From Oscillospiraceae bacterium (GTDB lineage: Bacteria; Bacillota_A; Clostridia; Oscillospirales; Oscillospiraceae): DNA of 9,492 nucleotides. Within the stretch, counting starts at the first letter, position 1. The number at the start of each line of letters is the position of its first letter. The notes under the pieces are model-generated. The model was not told where the DNA came from, searched no databases, and saw only the letters and a list, made by a program, of their open reading frames with translations. This document shows, piece after piece, positions 1 through 5,824 of the stretch. The translations under genes were made by a program, and so were the position numbers. Location of the stretch: assembly GCA_021771675.1 (NCBI GenBank), contig JAETOP010000129.1:1-9492 (forward strand), given 5' to 3'.

Positions 1-4
1 CAAT

Positions 5-79
5 GGCCCGTTGGTCAAGTGGTTAAGACACGGCCCTTTCACGGCTGTAACATGGGTTCGAATCCCGTACGGGTCACCA
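5..79 (+). tRNA. tRNA-Glu (anticodon TTC)
   Basis: A full cloverleaf can be drawn. The acceptor stem is 5-11 with 69-75, the discriminator is A76 and the CCA end is encoded at 77-79. The anticodon stem is 31-35 with 43-47, and its seven-base loop CTTTCAC at 36-42 places TTC at 38-40. The T arm carries the usual GGTTCGAATCC core. This gene decodes GAA/GAG glutamate codons. It lies 58 bases upstream of a second tRNA gene with no terminator between, so the two are probably made as one precursor. Confidence 0.97.
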
Positions 80-80
80 T

Positions 81-115
81 CCCATAAGGTGTCGTGATGT
101 GCGGCGCCTTATGGG
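81..115 (+). other. Hairpin between the two tRNA genes
   Basis: An 11-bp stem (81-91 with 105-115, one G-T wobble) starts right after the CCA end of tRNA-Glu. No T-tract follows, so it does not look like a terminator. A competing stem is possible between GCGGC at 101-105 and GCCGC at 115-119. It may shape processing of the dicistronic tRNA precursor; that role is inference. Confidence 0.5.
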
Positions 116-137
116 CCGCAAAAGCAAATATCCTTAT

Positions 138-214
138 GGAGGCTTAGCTCAGCTGGTTAGAGCGCCTGCTTCACACGCAGGAGGTCACTGGTTCGAGTCC
201 AGTAGTCTCCACCA
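138..214 (+). tRNA. tRNA-Val (anticodon CAC)
   Basis: The acceptor stem pairs 138-144 with 204-210 (one G-T), the discriminator is A211 and CCA is encoded at 212-214. The anticodon stem is 165-169 with 177-181, and the loop TTCACAC at 170-176 gives anticodon CAC at 172-174, which reads the valine codon GTG. The D arm (TAGCTCAGCTGGT) and T arm (GGTTCGAGTCC) are canonical. The gene is complete. A tyrosine recombinase gene lies just downstream in the facing orientation, so the 3' end of this tRNA is a natural candidate for the attachment site of the neighbouring element. Confidence 0.97.
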
Positions 215-260
215 AAAAGTTCCTGATTTCGCAAGTAATCAGGAACTTTTCTTTATATTT
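215..260 (+). terminator. Rho-independent terminator after tRNA-Val
   Basis: A perfect 14-bp stem (215-228 with 237-250), eight-base loop, then a T-rich tail (TTTT then CTTTATATTT). It begins at the base after the tRNA CCA end and should end the tRNA transcript. Confidence 0.93.
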
Positions 261-299
261 CCGTTTAAACAGTTCGGTTGTATTTTTGCGTTTTCCGTC

Positions 300-340
300 T
301 GACCCAAACCATGACCCATAAGCGGAAATGAGCGGAAAGG
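300..340. repeat. Short direct repeats at the island edge
   Basis: TGACCCA occurs at 300-306 and 312-318. A 10-bp tandem unit beginning AGCGGAAA occurs at 321-328 and 331-338. They sit between the tRNA terminator and the integrase 3' end, where recombinase core or arm sites often lie. The sequence shows only the repeats; a recombinase-binding role is inference. Confidence 0.4.
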
Positions 341-346
341 ATCAGA

Positions 347-386
347 CAGCACCAGGCGGGATTTTCTCCGCCCGGTGCTGATTTTT
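347..386. terminator. Hairpin downstream of the integrase gene
   Basis: CAGCACC (347-353) pairs with GGTGCTG (374-380), and inside it GGCGG (355-359) pairs with CCGCC (368-372), with one A-C mismatch. On the plus strand it is followed by ATTTTT (381-386), a usable terminator tail against read-through from the tRNA side. On the minus strand it lies 3' of the integrase stop but has only a weak T tail, so termination of the integrase transcript here is less certain. Confidence 0.6.
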
Positions 387-441
387 GCGGCTTTTTCGTG
401 TTTTTCGGATGTACAAGTTTCGGCTGATTTTTTGGCACATC

Positions 442-1599
442 TCACATCGCCTGGCTGATGACGTTTCCGATGGTGTCCGCCGCGTCTCGTTTCATCTCCG
501 CCGTGGCATGGGTGTAGGTACTAAGGGTGAATCCTGCTGAGTAATGGCTCAGGGCACCGGACAGGGTCTTTACGTCCACGCCGTTTTTCAGAGACAGCGT
601 TGCGAACGTGTGTCTGAGGTCATGGAAACGGATGTGCTCGGCGCCGATGGCTTTCAGGATTTTGTCATGAGTGTGGCGGAAGGAATCCGGGTCGAACATA
701 GTTCCTGTCTTGGGCGAAGGAAACATATAGGGATTCCCCGGATGCTTTTTGTGTTCCTCCACCAGCAGATCTACCGCCTGCTGCGGGATTGCCAGCGTTC
801 TTACGGAGTTCTGTGTCTTGGGCTGGCTCACTACCAGCCCTCCCTTGATGCGATTCACCTGCTTCGTCACGGAGATGGTCCTGGCCTCGACGTCCAGGTC
901 AGTCCAGAGGAGGGCGAGAAGTTCTCCCCGCCGCAGGCCGGTGGTCAGTTCCAGATAGTACGCTGCCAGCAGACCTCTTTTCTCTGCTTCTGACAGGTAC
1001 GGCCCTATTTTCTCCTGCGGCAGCACCTTCATTTCCTTCTTCTCCATCTTCGGCAATTTGCAGCCTCTGGCAGGGTTCACGAGGAGCAGTCGTTCCTTGA
1101 CGGCTTGTTCCAGGCAGTTATTCAGCAGGGTGTGGATGCCGTGAACAACCCTGACGCTCAGGCCCTTCTCCTTTAGTTCAATATGCTTGTAGCGCTGCAC
1201 TCTGCCGTTTTTCTGGAGGTCATTGTAGAACTTTTGGATTTGGATAGTGGTCAGCTTATCCAGCTTGATGTCGCCCAGCTCGGGGATGATGTGCTTGTCG
1301 ATGTAGTTCAGGTAGTAATCCTTCGTTTTCTCCCGTAATCTCGGCTCGGCATAGACTTCATACCACAGCTTGATCCAGCTTCTGATCGTGTAGGTATTTG
1401 CCCTGGTCACATCCAACTGTTGGCTATCTGCAATCGCTTTCTTTAACTTTTCTTTGACCTCGCCCTGGGTTTTGCCGAGGACGTTCTTGTAAATAGTCTT
1501 GCCAGTATTGGGGTCATGCCCTGCTGTATATCTGCCCTCCCAGCGTCCATCTTTCCGTTTGCGGATGCTGCCCTCACCGTTGGCTCGTTTCTTTGCCAT
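442..1599 (-). CDS. Tyrosine recombinase (phage/ICE-type site-specific integrase)
   Basis: 385-residue integrase that should catalyse integration and excision of a mobile element by DNA cleavage through a phosphotyrosine. Residues 1-60 form a basic N-terminal arm-binding domain (start MAKKRANGEGSIRKRKDGRW). Residues 65-175 match a SAM-like core-binding domain, and residues 190-385 are the catalytic domain. The catalytic set is complete: R223 in TGLRRGE, K261 in the beta-hairpin QPKTQNSVRT, H326 and R329 in HDLRHT, H352 in LSHYS and Y362 in STYTH. The length is normal for Clostridia ICE and phage integrases. The ATG overlaps the stop of the upstream small gene in TGATG, with AGGAGG about eight bases before it, so the two genes are translationally coupled. 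The gene faces the 3' end of tRNA-Val, the usual layout for a tRNA-targeting element. It appears intact although the rest of the element is degraded. Confidence 0.95.
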   Translation of the reverse strand: MAKKRANGEGSIRKRKDGRWEGRYTAGHDPNTGKTIYKNVLGKTQGEVKEKLKKAIADSQQLDVTRANTYTIRSWIKLWYEVYAEPRLREKTKDYYLNYIDKHIIPELGDIKLDKLTTIQIQKFYNDLQKNGRVQRYKHIELKEKGLSVRVVHGIHTLLNNCLEQAVKERLLLVNPARGCKLPKMEKKEMKVLPQEKIGPYLSEAEKRGLLAAYYLELTTGLRRGELLALLWTDLDVEARTISVTKQVNRIKGGLVVSQPKTQNSVRTLAIPQQAVDLLVEEHKKHPGNPYMFPSPKTGTMFDPDSFRHTHDKILKAIGAEHIRFHDLRHTFATLSLKNGVDVKTLSGALSHYSAGFTLSTYTHATAEMKRDAADTIGNVISQAM

Positions 1600-1904
1600 C
1601 AGTCATCCCTCCTCTGCTGCTGTCCCATCCGGCGTTCTTCTTCCTCGGTGAAGGAGTAGGGCGGCTCTGTATTCAGTTCCGCAATAATCCCCCAAGCCAG
1701 ACGGAAACCTGCGGTGAAGCTGGCGAGGGATATTTTATCCCGCAGCTCCGCTTCCAGATCCACCAGCTTCAGCAATTTACGCCGTTCATCTTTCGGTTTG
1801 TTCTCTGTCATCTCCCGGTGGAGTTCATGAAGTTCTTGCCGCAGTTCCGGGAAGTCCGGCTCCTTGAAGAATTGTCGCTGCAGACCTCTCATGTATTCGT
1901 ACAT
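1599..1904 (-). CDS. Small conserved hypothetical protein coupled to the integrase
   Basis: 101-residue acidic/basic helical protein without signal peptide, membrane segment or cysteines. It starts MYEYMRGLQRQFF and contains a highly charged region (about residues 15-60) likely to be alpha-helical or coiled-coil. A segment LASFTAGFRLAWGI follows, and then a charged tail rich in E and R. From memory it resembles small proteins grouped as DUF6809 that recur in clostridial integrative elements; I could not check this. A strong AAGGAGG (1912-1918) lies seven bases before the ATG, and the stop overlaps the integrase start by one base. Its position directly upstream of int suggests an accessory role such as excision control or integrase regulation. 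It does not show an obvious helix-turn-helix like classical excisionases. Gene call is firm, function unknown. Confidence 0.8.
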   Translation of the reverse strand: MYEYMRGLQRQFFKEPDFPELRQELHELHREMTENKPKDERRKLLKLVDLEAELRDKISLASFTAGFRLAWGIIAELNTEPPYSFTEEEERRMGQQQRRDD

Positions 1905-1973
1905 CGTATCGCCTCCTTGTCAGCGACACACAATACCATCCCCCGACCTTAATAGCCATCCCAACCGGGCAGA

Positions 1974-1994
1974 GTTATCAAATTGTTATCAATT
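1974..1994. repeat. Tandem GTTATCAA repeat upstream of the integrase operon
   Basis: GTTATCAAATT (1974-1984) is followed directly by GTTATCAATT (1985-1994). One helical turn separates the two copies, and they lie about 70 bases upstream of the start of the integrase operon. That spacing fits a binding site for an element-encoded regulator or the integrase arm domain, but no binding protein can be named. Confidence 0.5.
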
Positions 1995-2153
1995 CCGATT
2001 TGAACTGTACCGAACTGCGCCGGCCTTTATTCTTTGTTTTGCGACGCAATTTTTGAGGGTGTTCGCCTGCAAAAAAGGCATCTTTTCCGGGGCATGACCC
2101 CTACTTTTTTCTTGCGGGAGTAAGTTCTCGGGAAAGGCGACCGTAGAAGCCAT
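1989..2153 (-). CDS. Possible small protein, doubtful
   Basis: A 54-codon frame starting ATGGCTTCTACG is preceded by GAGGTG, very close to the ATG. The predicted peptide (MASTVAFPENLLPQ... ending RYSSNRN) matches no family I know, has no signal or membrane segment, and its 3' end runs into the tandem GTTATCAA repeat. It may be a small gene of the mobile element or chance. I list it only because of the nearby Shine-Dalgarno-like sequence. Confidence 0.2.
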   Translation of the reverse strand: MASTVAFPENLLPQEKSRGHAPEKMPFLQANTLKNCVAKQRIKAGAVRYSSNRN

Positions 2154-2205
2154 ATCACCTCTTCGATTTTGACCCCACTTTGGAACTCCCCGAAAACCCC
2201 CGTAG

Positions 2206-2224
2206 CTGCCCGCACTGCGGGCAG
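2206..2224. repeat. 19-bp palindrome in the element remnant
   Basis: CTGCCCGCA and TGCGGGCAG are perfect 9-bp arms around a single C at 2215. There is no T-tract on either side, so it is not a standard terminator. In an integrative element it could be a transfer-origin hairpin, a protein-binding palindrome or part of a structured RNA; the sequence does not decide. Confidence 0.6.
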
Positions 2225-2613
2225 AAGTGACCGAACAGAGCGCCACACTTGACGCCTGTTCTTTATCCTGCTGCCCCTTTCGTCCCTCGTAAGCCTTCGG
2301 AAAGTGGCGCAAATCTGCCCCTCAGTCCTGGCCGGTGTCTCTTCCCGCTGCTCCCGGCAATCCACGCTTTTCCTTGTTATTCTTCGTCTTGTTGATATAT
2401 TCCCCCCTATCTGGTGAAGAGGAGGGTACTCCATCTATTGTGGGCGGAGTGATAGCCCCCAGGGGATTTTATCGGCAACAGGGTTTCTCCCACAAACCGT
2501 CTACGCCGCTTTGGAATTGGATTGAAGGTGTACGGATGCCATCCCCCCCCGCCGAGGGCACACAACGGCTTACAAGGCCAAGCAAGGCGTGAATCAACGC
2601 CCATCATTCCCTT

Positions 2614-2701
2614 CTGTGCCCATAGGTTCTTCTTTATTATGAAAACCTATCTCCGTCAGGGCACAGCAGAGCTGCCCGCCGCGGATTTCCGTGCCGGGCA
2701 G
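2614..2701. repeat. Nested inverted repeats 3' of the IS110 fragment
   Basis: CTGTGCCC (2614-2621) pairs with GGGCACAG (2659-2666). Directly inside, ATAGGTT (2622-2628) pairs with AACCTAT (2644-2650), giving a 15-bp stem with an eight-base bulge on one side (2651-2658). A second hairpin follows at 2672-2701: CTGCCCG with CGGGCAG, and an inner CGGA with TCCG. Both lie just beyond the stop codon of the IS110-type transposase remnant, on its 3' side. They may be a transposon end, a structured non-coding RNA of the element or an unrelated terminator; no T-tract supports the last. Confidence 0.55.
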
Positions 2702-2716
2702 GGATCATTGCGTATT

Positions 2717-3145
2717 TCAGGCGGTAGTGGGGGAAAGCTCCGGCTCCCAGCCCAAGGCTTGCAGCCGTTTCAGGTAGTTCCGAATTTTATGTTCCCTGCG
2801 GAAGCCGTCATAATAATCCGCTCCCAAATCGCGGAATGGAACGCCCTCCTTCAGAACATGGTAGATGGCGATGAGCATGGAGTGGGCCACGGCTATGGTC
2901 GCCCGGTTCTTTTCGCGTCTCGCCGCGATGCGCTGGTACTGGGCCGCAAAATAAGAGCCTTTCACTCTGCTGGCTGTCTTGGCGCACTGCACCAGCATGG
3001 ACTTCAGCGTCTTGTTCCCCTTGCGTGCGTTACGTGCTTGCAACCCAAAGCGCACTGCTATGTTATCCGGGACTTTTTCACCCCAGAACGGCAAAGTCTG
3101 ATATGTTTTTAACAATAGCATAAAAAACGGATTATTTTTCGTCAT
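2717..3145 (-). pseudogene. IS110-family transposase, C-terminal remnant
   Basis: The frame encodes 142 residues. From about residue 42 onward it matches the C-terminal part of IS110/IS1111-type transposases (Transposase_20 domain): GNKTLKSMLVQCAKTA, then YFAAQYQRIAARR, RATIAVAHSMLIAIYH and DLGADYY, ending with IRNYLKRLQALGW. Full transposases of this family are about 400 residues. The N-terminal RuvC-like DEDD domain and the stretch holding the catalytic serine just before the GNK motif are missing. Residues 1-41 (MTKNNPFFMLLLKTYQ onward) do not look like the family and the ATG has no ribosome binding site, so the apparent start is an artefact of a deletion or recombination junction. It is a dead fragment marking the right side of the mobile-DNA region, and it points away from the regulator gene that begins 168 bases to its right. 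Confidence 0.85.
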
Positions 3146-3154
3146 ATGTCACAG

Positions 3155-3183
3155 TTGAAAACTACTTTGACACAAATTATACT
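3155..3183 (+). promoter_or_regulatory. Sigma-A type promoter for the LacI-family gene
   Basis: TTGAAA at 3155-3160, a 17-bp spacer, then TATACT at 3178-3183. The spacing is ideal and both boxes differ from consensus at one position. Transcription would start near 3190, about 120 bases before the regulator ATG and just before the palindrome at 3201. It lies ten bases beyond the IS110 remnant, so the promoter survived the rearrangement or was created by it. Confidence 0.7.
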
Positions 3184-3200
3184 GAAATCAGAAAGATATG

Positions 3201-3213
3201 TTTTCGGCGAAAA
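3201..3213. promoter_or_regulatory. Operator-like palindrome TTTTCG-G-CGAAAA
   Basis: A perfect inverted repeat of two 6-bp half-sites around one central G, at roughly +11 to +23 from the predicted start site. LacI-family operators are typically short palindromes with CG near the centre, so this is a good candidate for autoregulation by the gene at 3313. No second copy is seen before the LarA-like gene. Binding is inferred. Confidence 0.5.
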
Positions 3214-3312
3214 TGTTTTGCTTTTCTTTTTACGTCAGTTTCGTGCACGTTCACGGAGCCGCGCACATGCCGATGCCATACGCAAGCTCGCAAAGAAGGG
3301 GGGAGAGAGGCT

Positions 3313-4338
3313 ATGACGACTATCGAGACCATTGCCGAAAAGGCCGGCGTATCCCGGGGAACGGTAGACCGGGTGCTCCACAACCGCGGCCAGGTCAAAG
3401 CGGAGACTGCGGAAAAGGTCCGGGCGGTTATGAAAGAGATGGAATTTCAGCCCAATGCCCTGGGCAGGGCATTCTACCTCTCCCGAAAAAATAACAAGAT
3501 CGGCGTTTTGGTTTCCTTCCGTGAGCCAGATTTCCAGAAGCAGGTCATGCAGGGCATCAACAGCGGAATCGCCTACGCCAAGCAGCACGGAATGGAGACC
3601 CTGACGGAATTTGCACCGCCAGGTGATCCCGACGCCTATCTGGCGGCGCTGGACCGGTTGCTGGACAATGGCGTTCAGGGCCTGGCGATTCGCGGTATCG
3701 TGTCAGAGGCGGTCAACGCCCGTCTCCGCGTCATCTCGGAGAAACGGCTCCCCATCATTACATATAACCAGGATATTGAGAGCAGCCTTCGGGATTGCTT
3801 TGTTGGTCAGGACTCCTATAAAAGCGGTGCCTGCGCCGCGTTTTTGATGCAGCAGATCTCCCCACAAAAGGGCTGTACACTGATCGTCGGCGTGGACCAG
3901 CTCCATGAATCCAGCGAGGAGCGGATACGGGGGTTTGCCGGCCATTTTCTGGCGGCTCCCGGCGGAGAGATGGATGTATCCCATGTCATCTACGGCAAAG
4001 GAGATCACGACCTGGTCTACCGGCTGACCCGGTCCAAGTTGACGGAACTCCCAGAACTGACGGGTATTTTTGTCAGCGGCGCAGGTCTGAGCGGCGCCGC
4101 CCAGGCGGTGGATGAGGCAGGACTCTCCGGAAAGGTCAAAATTGTCGGCTTCGACATCACTGATTCCAATGTGGCTTTTATGAAAAAGGGGATCGTCCAA
4201 TTCCTGATTGACCAGGGGCCTTACTTACAGGGCTACCAACCCATACAGCTTTTGACAGACGCTATTTTCCAGGGCCGGCAGGTGGAGACCGCTTATTATG
4301 ACACAGGCATCCAGATTAAGAATCTATATACTTGCTGA
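3313..4338 (+). CDS. LacI-family transcriptional regulator
   Basis: 341-residue DNA-binding regulator. The N-terminal LacI helix-turn-helix spans residues 4-23 (TIETIAEKAGVSRGTVDRVL). A hinge segment follows near residues 47-60 (PNALGRAF). From residue 62 a periplasmic-binding-protein-like ligand domain of the ribose/sugar type runs to the end (IGVLVSF near 63-69; VKIVGFDITDSN in the C-terminal lobe). The length is typical. A purine-rich Shine-Dalgarno region (GGGGGGAGAGAGG) precedes the ATG. The gene lies 95 bases upstream of a five-gene catabolic cluster on the same strand, and no clear terminator separates them. It most likely represses or activates that cluster in response to the imported hydroxy acid or an intermediate. 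Its codon use is less strongly biased to G/C in the third position than that of the genes downstream, as expected for a weakly expressed regulator. The effector cannot be predicted. Confidence 0.93.
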   Translation: MTTIETIAEKAGVSRGTVDRVLHNRGQVKAETAEKVRAVMKEMEFQPNALGRAFYLSRKNNKIGVLVSFREPDFQKQVMQGINSGIAYAKQHGMETLTEFAPPGDPDAYLAALDRLLDNGVQGLAIRGIVSEAVNARLRVISEKRLPIITYNQDIESSLRDCFVGQDSYKSGACAAFLMQQISPQKGCTLIVGVDQLHESSEERIRGFAGHFLAAPGGEMDVSHVIYGKGDHDLVYRLTRSKLTELPELTGIFVSGAGLSGAAQAVDEAGLSGKVKIVGFDITDSNVAFMKKGIVQFLIDQGPYLQGYQPIQLLTDAIFQGRQVETAYYDTGIQIKNLYTC

Positions 4339-4390
4339 GCGCGTTGTGAGATAAATACCCACTCTGTTGATTGATAAATCTAATTTGTGA

Positions 4391-4420
4391 CTGCTGCGGA
4401 GTGATGCTGCAGCCGCGCAG
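4391..4420 (+). promoter_or_regulatory. Hairpin touching the ribosome binding site of the LarA-like gene
   Basis: CTGC (4391-4394) pairs with GCAG (4417-4420) and GCGG (4396-4399) with CCGC (4413-4416), with T4395 bulged. The 3' arm takes the first two bases of AGGAGG (4419-4424). It could reduce initiation at the ATG at 4434; this is structural inference only. Confidence 0.35.
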
Positions 4421-4433
4421 GAGGAGAAGAGAT

Positions 4434-5717
4434 ATGGAAACCATTACGAACCTCATCAAAGACACCCCCATTCCCCGCATGGTCAAGGTTCGCCAGAACT
4501 TTGACAAAACCTGCATTCCCGAAAGCGACATCCCCGGGGTCATTATCAAAGAGCTGGACCGCCCCGAGATCGGCGGCAAGATCCAGCCCGGCCAGAAGAT
4601 CGCCATCACTTGCGGCAGCCGCGGCATCAACCACAACGCCCTGATGGCCCGGACCATCGTGGACTTCGTCAAGTCCAAGGGCGCCGAGCCCTACATCGTG
4701 GCCGCCATGGGCAGCCACGGCGGCGCCACCGCCGAGGGCCAGACTCAGATTCTTCGGGACTACGGCATTACCGAGGAGGCCATGGGCTGCCCCGTCAAGA
4801 GCTCCATGGAGACGATCCAAATCGGTATCTCCGGCGTCCGCCATCAGCCGGTGTTCATCGACAAGAACGCCTCCGAGGCGGATGGCATCATCCTCTTCAA
4901 CCGCATCAAGCCTCACACCTCCTTCCGGGGCCCCTATGAGAGCGGCCTGATGAAGATGATGGCCATCGGCCTGGGCAAGCAGAAGGGTGCCGAGAGCATC
5001 CATCATCAGAGCCCCGCCATCATGCACGAACTGGTGGAGGAGTACGGCCGGACCATTCTGGAGAACGCCCCCGTTCTGGGCGGCATCGCCATCATCGAGA
5101 ACGCCTATGACGACACCTACCTTATCAAGGGCCTGAGTCCCGATGAAATCATCACCGACGAGCCCAAGCTGAAGGAGATCTCCTACAAGACCATCGCCCA
5201 CCTGCTGTTTGACAAGTGCGATGTGCTGGTGGTGGACAAGATCGGCAAGAACATCTCCGGCGACGGCATGGACCCCAACGTGTCCGGCCGCTTCGTCCTG
5301 CCCCAGTACTGCACCGGCGGCATCCAGGCGGAAAAGTGTGTTGTCCTGGACATCACCGACGAGACCCACGGCAATGCCCAGGGCATCGGCCTGGCGGATG
5401 TCACCACCCGCCGCCTGGTGAACCGCATGAAGCTGGAGATGACCTATCCCACCGGCGTCACCAACACCTTCCTGCACCTGATGAAGATCCCCATGATCAT
5501 GGACAACGACCGGGAGGCCCTGCAGCTGGCCCTCATGTGCTGCCCTGAGGCTGAGGATCCCGACAATATGAAGATGATCCGCATCCCCAACACCGCCCAC
5601 ATCGGCGTCATCGAGATCTCCGAGGGAATGCTGCCCCTGGTGAAGGACAACCCCAACTTTGAGATTCTTACCGAGCCCTACGACCTGCCCTTTGACGAAA
5701 ACGGCAACCTGTTCTGA
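4434..5717 (+). CDS. LarA-like 2-hydroxyacid racemase/epimerase (lactate racemase superfamily)
   Basis: 427-residue protein of the lactate racemase (LarA, DUF2088) superfamily. Characterised members use a nickel-pincer nucleotide cofactor and invert the C2 centre of 2-hydroxy acids by hydride transfer. Matching features are CGSRG at residues 60-64 (R63, substrate arginine region), MGSHGG at 92-97 (H95), RIKPH at 157-161 (H161), SGLMK at 170-174 (K174, possible cofactor-linking lysine) and a histidine pair at 190-191 that could include the nickel ligand. These assignments are by motif position against Lactobacillus LarA from memory. I chose the ATG at 4434 because AGGAGG (4419-4424) stands nine bases before it; the in-frame ATG at 4371 would add an unlikely Cys/Arg-rich leader. 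There is no signal peptide or membrane segment, so it is cytoplasmic. It is first in a cluster with a sugar-acid permease and a UxaA-type enzyme, so the substrate is probably a sugar acid or similar hydroxy acid rather than lactate. Cofactor genes larB, larC and larE are not in the window. Confidence 0.85.
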   Translation: METITNLIKDTPIPRMVKVRQNFDKTCIPESDIPGVIIKELDRPEIGGKIQPGQKIAITCGSRGINHNALMARTIVDFVKSKGAEPYIVAAMGSHGGATAEGQTQILRDYGITEEAMGCPVKSSMETIQIGISGVRHQPVFIDKNASEADGIILFNRIKPHTSFRGPYESGLMKMMAIGLGKQKGAESIHHQSPAIMHELVEEYGRTILENAPVLGGIAIIENAYDDTYLIKGLSPDEIITDEPKLKEISYKTIAHLLFDKCDVLVVDKIGKNISGDGMDPNVSGRFVLPQYCTGGIQAEKCVVLDITDETHGNAQGIGLADVTTRRLVNRMKLEMTYPTGVTNTFLHLMKIPMIMDNDREALQLALMCCPEAEDPDNMKMIRIPNTAHIGVIEISEGMLPLVKDNPNFEILTEPYDLPFDENGNLF

Positions 5718-5768
5718 GAACATCCGGGTCCTGCTATTCATCCCCCCGGTGTTTTATAAATCCGGCGA

Positions 5769-5794
5769 GCAAGCAATTCTCAGCAATTGCTTGC
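5769..5794 (+). other. Intercistronic hairpin before the permease gene
   Basis: GCAAGCAATT (5769-5778) and AATTGCTTGC (5785-5794) form a perfect 10-bp stem with a six-base loop. CGA/TCG can extend it if A5795 is bulged. No T-tract follows, and it ends about 15 bases before the Shine-Dalgarno of the GntP gene. It may set mRNA stability or differential expression of the permease; a protein-binding palindrome is the alternative. Confidence 0.6.
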
Positions 5795-5824
5795 ATCGCG
5801 CAAAAGAGAAAGGAAGTCAATACT

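Larger units (their letters stand above)
1905..2716. other. Gene-poor remnant of the integrative element
   Basis: No reading frame on either strand in this stretch of about 800 bases looks like a known protein. The longest frames (for example minus strand 2027-2434) are rich in Arg and Cys, lack a ribosome binding site and look like non-coding DNA. What can be seen are repeats: a tandem GTTATCAA motif (1974-1994), a 19-bp palindrome (2206-2224), a run of eight C (2543-2550) and a large nested inverted repeat (2614-2666) followed by a 30-base hairpin (2672-2701). Base composition is less regular than in the operon to the right, consistent with acquired and decayed DNA. Confidence 0.6.

Noticed and set aside
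99..302. 67-codon plus-strand frame
   Set aside because: It runs through tRNA-Val and its terminator, so it is not a gene.
544..993. 149-codon plus-strand frame inside the integrase region
   Set aside because: Antisense shadow of the integrase catalytic domain, whose motifs are all intact on the minus strand.
2027..2434. 135-codon minus-strand frame rich in Arg
   Set aside because: No ribosome binding site, no family resemblance, spans the 19-bp palindrome and overlaps other equally poor frames.
3166..3183. TTGACA near 3167 as the -35 box for the TATACT at 3178
   Set aside because: The spacing is only about five bases; TTGAAA at 3155 gives a proper 17-bp spacer instead.
4371..4433. Longer N-terminus for the LarA-like protein
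   Set aside because: The added residues are Cys/Arg-rich and unlike the family, and the only good Shine-Dalgarno serves the ATG at 4434.
4380..5741. 453-codon minus-strand frame opposite the LarA-like gene
   Set aside because: Same antisense shadow pattern, no ribosome binding site and no recognisable domain.
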